A stretch of DNA of 64,000 nt, from NCBI RefSeq assembly GCF_010389155.1, contig NC_057768.1, forward strand, positions 7,190,501-7,254,500, written 5' to 3'. Numbering within the stretch: position 1 is the first letter of the stretch; the number at the start of each line of letters is the position of its first letter. This document shows, piece after piece, positions 57,615 to 64,000 of the stretch. The DNA is from Erigeron canadensis. Its lineage: Eukaryota > Streptophyta > Magnoliopsida > Asterales > Asteraceae. The position numbers and the translations under genes are program-made. The notes under the pieces were generated by a model that saw nothing but the letters and a program-made list of their open reading frames with translations, was not told the DNA's origin and searched no databases.

Positions 57615-58166
57615 TGTTGGAGCATAGCCTTGTGACAACCGCATCCGAGAAATGTTGTCTTGATTATTTTTGTATATGTAATTAGTTAAACGTTTTATTT
57701 TATATGTAATAAGGTCATGAACGACCAAGTTTTTCATAATCGGTAACTAGAATGGTCTAGGATGATCTAGGATTGGTCTAGGTCGACCTTGGAGGTCTAG
57801 CTAGACCTCAATGGGCCAAAATATTCATGGATTCGTGTCTTGAGGTATAGGTTCGGTCCATATTAGATTAGTATAAATAGGAGATTAAACCTTATGCTTA
57901 AGGTTAATCTCTCTAGTTCGTGTTTCGGTATTTTGTGAGCTCGTGTGTTAATTGTAATCGTTATTACCGAATTAATACAAGGCTTCGTTATTTCATTCGT
58001 GTACTGTTCACTGTTCGTGTATTTGGTTTACCGAAAATTGTTGATTGCTAGTGTTCCTGTTCGTGTATTTGGTTTACCGAATATTGTTGATTGCTAGTGT
58101 TCGAGATATTCCGCACTCAAACATTAGTTATCTAATCTCGTAGATCCGGTGACTAAGGGACTAACA
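57615..58166 (+). repeat. 5' LTR of the non-autonomous copia element
   Basis: Starts TGTTGGAGCATAG, ends GGGACTAACA. A TATAAATAG box lies near 57871. It carries an internal 46-bp tandem unit (TTCGTGTATTTGGTTTACCG... twice near 58014-58105). By hand alignment it differs from the 3' LTR at six positions. Confidence 0.95.
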
Positions 58167-58167
58167 A

Positions 58168-58182
58168 TTGGTATCAAGAGCT
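58168..58182 (+). other. primer binding site (initiator Met tRNA type)
   Basis: TTGGTATCAAGAGCTT begins two bases after the LTR and matches the TGGTATCAGAGC sequence used by most plant LTR elements, with one extra A. Confidence 0.85.
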
Positions 58183-58375
58183 TTGGATCGTGTATTGGTT
58201 CGGGGTTAGAATTTCAACAATTGTGAGCCGCTCGTTCAAACTCAAGTTCGACCAAGGTCTAGCTCGACCAAGGGCTAGCTCGACCTTCTTGCCGATCAAG
58301 TAAGCTTCCTTTTGGTTCCTTGTCTTATAAAAACCAATCGACTCATTTGTAAGGATTTCGAAGGTTTGGTTTACA

Positions 58376-60265
58376 TTGTTGAAGACTAGAGATCAACCTA
58401 AGTTCGGTGAGAAAGTTGACGAGGGATACTTTATTGGTTATAAGTCTGATTCATCGATTAAGCGAGCCTGGAACAAAAGAGTTCGTGAGGTTCAATGGGT
58501 TTTCGATATTGTTGTTTCGAGTTATAAACCTGAAGGTCATGATGGACACGGGGCACTATTTGATTATGATGTTGTTTTTACCCTGTTTACTGTTTCTATG
58601 TCTGTGGATGCAGGTTCTTCAGGAATTGATCCAGAGTGTCTTTTGCAGAATGAAGATGATGGAGTTGTTCCAAGATCAAGCATACCAAGTTCAGTATCTA
58701 ATTCTTCGGGAACTGGATCTCCTCAGCCGGTACATGATGGTTCGTCCTCTAGTGGGACCTCTGGACCTTCTGATGATGATGGTTCTGAGTATCGACCGAC
58801 TTCTGCCGAACTTGCTGAACTTGATAAATCTTCTGGGAAAGTAATTGCAAAGTTGCGTGTCCGCAAACGGTCTAAAGCTACGGCTCGTCAGAATACTTTG
58901 GTGTATTTATCTCCTGTTACATCTGCTGTGGCTTCTACTGTGGTTTCTTCAATGTCGTTTTCTGATTCTGACACTACAACTTCTATGCATTCTCCGCTGA
59001 GGTCTTCTTTATTACCCAATGTTACTGAGATAACTAATGCTCAGCGTATTACTCAGCTTGAGACTAATGTTTCCGAGTTGTAGCTTGAAGTTACAGTCTT
59101 AAGGAATTTGGTCCAGAGATTGATCGCTGAGTTGTATACGAAAAAGGCATCTAGGGGGAGTGATGTGCCTACTCATTCTTGTAGAACTGATAATCCTCGT
59201 CGTGATGATGGAGACAATGATCCTAATGCACCTGGCAGTCGTGAGATGCCATTTTCTACAACATCTCAAGCTCAAGGTGTAGTAACATTTCAGGGGGAGT
59301 CTCATGCTTCTGAGAGTGCTCAAGATTCTAAAAATGGGCAGAATGCTGAAGCTGAAGAATTTGATAAGGTATCCACTTCTATGGATGATCTGTTAACGAT
59401 TTTCAATGATGAAAATCTTCCAAATGATCAAGAAGTTGATTTAGATCAAATCATTTCTAATGATGAGATCGTTGGTACTGAAGATGTTGAGACTGATGTT
59501 GTTGAAGTTGTCTATCAAAAAACTAAGCCTGTGAAGGCATATCAAGATTCTCTGATTAGAAAGGTACGAAAGAAAGTTTTTCGTGAAGGAATTTCTGATG
59601 AAGAAGAGTGTCATGAAAACAAAATTAAGAAAGCTTCTAAGATTCTCTACATAAGCAAAGTAAAAGATTCTTCTTTACCAAGCACAAATGGACGTATTTT
59701 GAGCTTGTTTTATGATCTAGAAATTCAAAAGTTTGCTATAAAGAGAACTTTAGGAGTCATGTATTTTCCTATAAGTAAGAAAGCATTGAGTACGTTGCCA
59801 AAAAGGGATTTTGTTGATATTACAAAAGTGCCTTTTTACAATTATGGCAATAGTCCACTTGCTAATCATTTTGTTGATTTGATGAAGAGGGAGGCAAGTG
59901 AAGGATATTATTGACATTTTCGTCCTCAGAAGGTTCAACTGTTGATTAAACCAAATGAAGTCGACCCGGTTACTAAGAAGCCGAAAGGACGAATGGTTTT
60001 TAATGAAATTGAATGTTTACAAGAAGTTCCGATGAAGAAATTTGAGCCGAATATTTTGATAAATATGAAGTTTTGGAGGATGGACGTCAAATCTTTTGAA
60101 GCTGTGGTTGAAGATGATAATTCAAATGAGCTTCTCAGAGTCTATGAGCCTCTTCATTTGGCTAATCTATGTAAGGAAGACCTTATGAAGTTAGATAATA
60201 CAAAGATGATGTCCATGGGATGTAGTCGAAGATTAGTTCAACAGTATCAACTAACGGTGAAATAG
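58376..60265 (+). pseudogene. unknown ORF of the non-autonomous copia element, two internal stops
   Basis: One frame runs about 630 codons from 58376 to TAG at 60263-60265 and is interrupted only by TAG 59081-59083 and TGA 59912-59914; no frameshift is needed. The first 35 residues are a copia integrase tail (PKFGEKVDEGYFIGYKSDSS, VREVQWVFD). Next comes a Ser/Asp/Gly-rich linker, a short heptad stretch around the first stop (ITQLETNVSEL), an acidic region, a basic patch (RKVRKKVFREG) and a globular-looking C-terminal part (IKRTLGVMYFPISKKALSTL, VPFYNYGNSPLANHFVDLM, LLRVYEPLHLANLCKEDLMK). The first codon is TTG, so the true start is uncertain. Function unknown. Confidence 0.6.
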
Positions 60266-60356
60266 TTGTTGAAAGATAAGATGTATGCTAAACATGTTTG
60301 AAGATTGTCGCTGCTGAAGATTCTAAAGACAACTGAAATTTCAAGATGCTGATGTC

Positions 60357-60371
60357 AAGGGGGGGGGGGGG
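60357..60371 (+). other. polypurine tract of the non-autonomous copia element
   Basis: AAGG followed by a G run up to 60371 lies three bases before the 3' LTR. The 13-base G run is longer than usual and may have expanded. Confidence 0.75.
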
Positions 60372-60373
60372 TT

Positions 60374-60925
60374 TGTTGGAGCATAGCCTTGTGACAACCG
60401 CATCCGAGAAATGTTGTCTTGATTATTTTTGTATATGTAATTAGTTAAACGTTTTATTTTATATGTAATAAGGTCATGAACGACCAAGTTTTTCATAATC
60501 GGTAACTAGAATGGTCTAGGATGATCTAGGATTGGTCTAGGTCGACCTTGGAGGTCTAGCTAGACCTAAATGGGCCGAAATATTCATGGATTCGTGTCTT
60601 GAGGTATAGGTTCGGTCCATATTAGATTAGTATAAATAGGAGATTAAACCTTATGCTTAAGGTTAATCTCTCTAGTTCGTGTTTCGGTATTTTGTGAGCT
60701 CGTGTGTTAATTGTAATCGTTATTACCGAATTAATACAAGGCTTCGTTATTTCATTCGTGTACTGTTCACTGTTCGTGTATTTGGTTTACCGAATATTGT
60801 TGATTGCTAGTGTTCCTGTTCGTGTATTCGGTTTACCGAATATTGTTGATTGCTAGTGTTCGAGATTTTCCGCACTCAAACATTAGTTATCTAATCTCGT
60901 AGATCCGGTGGCTAAGGGACTAACA
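60374..60925 (+). repeat. 3' LTR of the non-autonomous copia element
   Basis: Same length and ends as the 5' LTR. The six differences lie around ACCTMAATGGGCCRAAATA, in the TTTACCGAAWATTG and GTATTYGG repeats, in GAGATWTTCC and in CCGGTGRCTAAG. Confidence 0.95.
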
Positions 60926-61152
60926 ACCACATGTAAACCTAATTCATTATTCATCTATATATAGTATATGTGATGTATCTTGAATCATTATCAGTATTTC
61001 AACAAATATTTTCAGATAACATTTCAAACACTTTCATAGTTATATTTATAAAAAATGGCATCTTTATCATCATTCAACCCAATTGTAGTTCAGTTAATAT
61101 GGGATGACCGTGTATCATTCGTAATGGTTAGTTTCATCCATTCGACCTTAGA

Positions 61153-61383
61153 CTACAGATACATCAAATACCTTCTGTCTATTTTATTCGGATTGATCAC
61201 TGTGTTACGTTCTGCAAGTTCGGCCTCGAAGGCCGACTTTCTTTCTTTTAAACCATCAATTATGTCTTCCACGTCCTTTTGAACCTTGAAATCGGCAACC
61301 ATGTGAGACTGAATGGATTGCCAGGCTCCACTCCTAGTGATATTTGGGTATGCACCACTATCAGAAGATGTTTGACCTACCAT
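61153..61383 (-). CDS. small ORF inside the Mutator-like element, unknown
   Basis: An ATG-started frame of 76 codons on the minus strand (MVGQTSSDSG..., FKVQKDVEDIIDGLKERKSA, FEAELAERN). The second half looks like a charged helix or coiled coil. It follows a pyrimidine/A-rich leader in the right inverted arm. It could be a captured host-gene fragment (Pack-MULE) or part of the original element. I do not recognise the family. Confidence 0.4.
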   Translation of the reverse strand: MVGQTSSDSGAYPNITRSGAWQSIQSHMVADFKVQKDVEDIIDGLKERKSAFEAELAERNTVINPNKIDRRYLMYL

Positions 61384-61767
61384 TTTTTTTTTTTTGAATT
61401 TATTGACTTGTTCTTCTTCTACTCGTATATATACACATATATGGTTTGTAGAGGAAATATATTTATATACAAAGTTCGAAACCGGCTTTTCAAAAACCGG
61501 TTTCGAAGTTAGTGCCATCGTCGTCCACTGTTGCTTTCTGTTGCTCGTCACTGTACCACCTGCTTTATCTGAACCCGGGTTTTGAAAAGGCGGTTTCAAA
61601 GTCTCTTATTTGAACCCGACTTTTGAAAAGCCGGTTTCGACCCAACTTTTTTGAACCCGGCTTTTGAAAAGCCGGTTTACCCACTTCTATAAAAAAAATT
61701 TTGCGAAAACTTGTTTGACGAAACACCCTCCCCAAATCACTGTTTCAAAAAAATTTTCTATCTTTGG

Positions 61768-63595
61768 TTGTTCAACGATAAGGAATCTCATTTCGTTGGA
61801 ACGTAAAACTTTCATCATTTGATGTAATCTCCATTTCTTGGGAATGGAGGAAGGAATTTCATTCCTTCCGTCACTTTTATTTGAAAGGTGTGGATTATTC
61901 GGCAGCGGAGGGTCTAACATACGTTGTTTTAATCGGGCCTATTCATAAATTGTTTCTATATCAAGATTATTAGGTGTATCTACAATATTATATATACATA
62001 TATGAGAAAAGTGAAGGTGGTGCTGTTATGCACCCAACTTAGGTAAAAAACCCCTCACATACTAATTATGTTTTTTATGGTTTAAAAAATGATATATGAG
62101 TGGTTTTTTTACCCAACTTAGATGTCTAACAGCCTCATATTCCCTTCCCTATATATGTATATAGATTTTAGATAAAATGAAACAAACATTAAATTAAAAC
62201 AAATAATCAATTGGTCTCTGTTTACTGAAATCACCGTGCATAATGAAAAACATCGTGCATTAAATGTTTCGTGAATCTTCGTGCATCAATTTAACCATGA
62301 TCTAAACGTTAAGTTCTAAATTCTTTTATGAAAAAACAAAGATCGATAGATGCGTTTGGACTTTTAATTACAACCTCTAAATCAAAATAATTATATCAAT
62401 ACCAAATGTATTATTAAATTCACACAATATTAGTCCTTCTGTTTTATATAACTAATAAAATATATCAATATCTATTTAATAAAATAAATTTACATTTTAC
62501 TAGATACATATAAATTTGAAAATAGTTGATTCAAAAAGTATGTTAAATGAAGTTTAAATAAAATAATAACTTGCATACGTCCACAATTACAATAATTGGC
62601 CTTTTTAGTATGTCTATATTTACAATAAGATTTTACCCTATCGGTATCCTAAGTCTCCCGGTGAAGCATGGTCTAGAGAAACCTTGGTTCAAACTAAGAG
62701 GGTGAAGATTTTACCCCTAAATAGTTATCGTATCGTTTAGCGGACTATTATGGGGTTTTCAGTGTAATACCTACGGTGGCATTCATCCCAAAATGGACTC
62801 AAGGACCATTAGGGATGAACGATTCTGCCATTGAATTTTAAGAAACAAATCGCTGTAAAAAAATTGATTCACATGACATCATCAAATGATACAAGTCTTG
62901 GATAAGAATCTACAATACAATTTCAACGTAAGGATTCATATTTGTTCTATTCTGTTGGTAATAATGTAACAATTTTGTTGTTGCAATGTTGTTTTTCATG
63001 TCACTTCAAATTAACAAGCTGAAATTATATAAAAGCCTTACATGTAAAATAATTTATATAAATGAGCATTTTAATTTTTTGCTAAATTGTGATTTAAAAG
63101 GGTACATTTGGTATCATTATATTGTCATTAATTATATGTGAATTTTATATTTATAATTGTGTCTGATTTTATTATGAACAGAAAGTAGATAAGGTAATAT
63201 TTGATGACATTAGTCATGGTAATATTATGTTAATTTATTGAATAGATAATTATTGTAGTTTAAATTAATAATTTGATATCATTTTTTATAAAATAAGAAG
63301 ATAATGTTTCTTTGAAATTATATTATTACAATCCATAAACATGCTTTAAATAGATTTAATATTACATCGTTGTTATATAACAAATTAACGCAAACGGAAA
63401 GTGATCGTCAAAGGGTTGTCCATTACATTCGTCTTAGGCTTATCAGAAGCAATCATCCCTACCGTCGTAAAATAAGAGCACCTGGCTCTGCCCATATCTC
63501 TTACGAACCAAATACAATTAAAATGAATATTTCAAATAATAATAAAACCACTTTTCAATAAAAGTTATTCGTATTTTATTTTATATATAATATCA
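61768..63595. other. AT-rich intergenic DNA
   Basis: No reliable gene. 62229-62316 (CACCGTGCATAATGAAAAAC, CGTGAATCTTCGTGCATCAA) is related to 33330-33410, marking an uncharacterised dispersed repeat. Two GTAAAAAACCCC/ACCCAACTTAG-type words near 62040 and 62110 suggest a short inverted or direct repeat. Confidence 0.45.
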
Positions 63596-64000
63596 TTCTT
63601 GTGAGTCCCTGCACAAGATATTAGTCTAATACAACAATAAATAAGACAAGTACATCAAATAAACCCGACTGGAAAGTAATTTTGAACTAGAAGAATGACT
63701 AGTTCAGAATACGGTCCAGATATGGATATCAACAGAAAGTAAATGCAAGAAACAAAGTGCTGAAACTATATAAGTAATATGTATAATCAAGTATTTAGGC
63801 AATTGAGACACGGTGTATTTTTCAATGTATTTTATTCATTTATATAAACAAAATACAAAGGTTGTTGCGGAACAAAGATAATCACACTTGTGAAAATATC
63901 TAAACAACCTTGAAATACAAGTGATCTAATAACTTGGAAATACTCGTAGGAATTACTTAGAGTATATCTCACAAGTTGCAATGCCAAAGTTTCGAGCACT
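63596..64000 (-). repeat. partial copia LTR, minus strand, related to the LTR at 9321-10313
   Basis: Read against the reverse complement of the left-hand LTR, the blocks TGTATTTTATTYATTTAT, TTGTTGCGGAACAAAGAT, AATATCTAAACAA and ATACAAGTGATCTA line up in the same order with moderate divergence. It corresponds to the 3' half of an LTR running off the right edge of the window. The inner boundary near 63596 is approximate because a clean terminal CA was not found. Confidence 0.6.

Larger units (their letters stand above)
57615..60925 (+). mobile_element. complete non-autonomous Ty1/copia LTR retrotransposon
   Basis: Two 552-bp LTRs (57615-58166 and 60374-60925), a primer binding site, a polypurine tract and a perfect 5-bp target duplication ACCAC (57610-57614 and 60926-60930) make this a complete insertion. 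The internal region (2.2 kb) lacks gag, protease, integrase core, reverse transcriptase and RNase H; it keeps only a copia integrase tail fused to a large unknown ORF. It must depend on a partner element for movement. It sits inside the Mutator-like element and is therefore younger than it. Confidence 0.95.
57281..61758. mobile_element. non-autonomous Mutator-like element, split by a copia insertion
   Basis: Long inverted ends (about 57281-57570 and 61470-61758) start GAAAAAAATTTTGAAACAGT on the left and GAAAATTTTTTTGAAACAGT in reverse on the right. The flanking 9-mers TATGTTTGG and TATCTTTGG match at 8 of 9 positions, the right length for Mutator-like elements. Each arm carries several copies of the palindromic word AACCGGCTTTTSAAAAGCC, so the arms are themselves repetitive. 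Removing the copia insertion and one target copy leaves an element of about 1.16 kb with a small ORF (61153-61383, minus). No transposase. Confidence 0.82.

Noticed and set aside
62640..62830. Possible tRNA gene or SINE (GGTTCAAACTAAG-like B box)
   Set aside because: No matching A box at the right spacing and no target duplication or tail.

Overview
This is a plant nuclear genome window, dense in transposons. It contains split genes with GT-AG introns, plant gene families (laccase, plastid-type glucose-6-phosphate epimerase, SYP11-type syntaxin, gamma carbonic anhydrase), Ty1/copia and Ty3/gypsy retrotransposons, MITEs, SINEs and Helitrons. The FAD2-like genes resemble the divergent acetylenase/desaturase class known mainly from Asteraceae, and the copia elements carry a large extra 3' ORF. 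I therefore infer an Asteraceae species; the sequence alone does not fix the genus.

Layout. 1-10313: a decayed Sirevirus-like copia element, cut by the window edge, with gag-pol remnants, a 3.6 kb extra reading frame and an intact 3' LTR. 10314-14166: an Athila-like gypsy remnant. 14447-19930: intergenic DNA with a Stowaway MITE, a 200-bp tandem duplication, microsatellites and nested hAT-like elements. 20025-22665: an intact six-exon laccase. 23674-27649: a ten-exon glucose-6-phosphate 1-epimerase with a SINE in one intron. 28562-30905 (minus): a SYP112-like syntaxin whose 5'-UTR intron is filled with about 190-bp tandem repeats. 33465-39460: an inverted, head-to-head pair of nearly identical FAD2-like acetylenase/desaturase genes around a spacer with a SINE and a hAT element. 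40722-43013: a hAT element and a foldback element. 43359-47854: a five-exon mitochondrial gamma carbonic anhydrase. 49427-52543: two adjoining Helitrons, a SINE and a second foldback element. 54212-56754: a likely gypsy solo LTR with a CACTA foldback MITE inside. 57281-61758: a Mutator-like element split by a young, complete non-autonomous copia element. 63596-64000: the edge of another copia LTR on the minus strand, related to the left-hand one.

The five host gene models (six loci, counting both FAD2-like copies) have open frames and consistent splice phases. They serve separate roles: cell-wall phenol oxidation, sugar-phosphate anomer balance, membrane fusion, specialised lipid metabolism and mitochondrial complex I. 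I see no operon-like logic except the duplicated lipid gene pair. The most striking features are the FAD2-like palindrome with a conversion-like pattern of differences, the tandem repeats in the syntaxin leader intron, the two copia-associated extra reading frames interrupted only by in-frame stops, and several nested insertions whose order can be read from target-site duplications.

No tRNA or rRNA genes and no CRISPR arrays were seen. Distances and identities quoted were counted by eye; no database search was possible.
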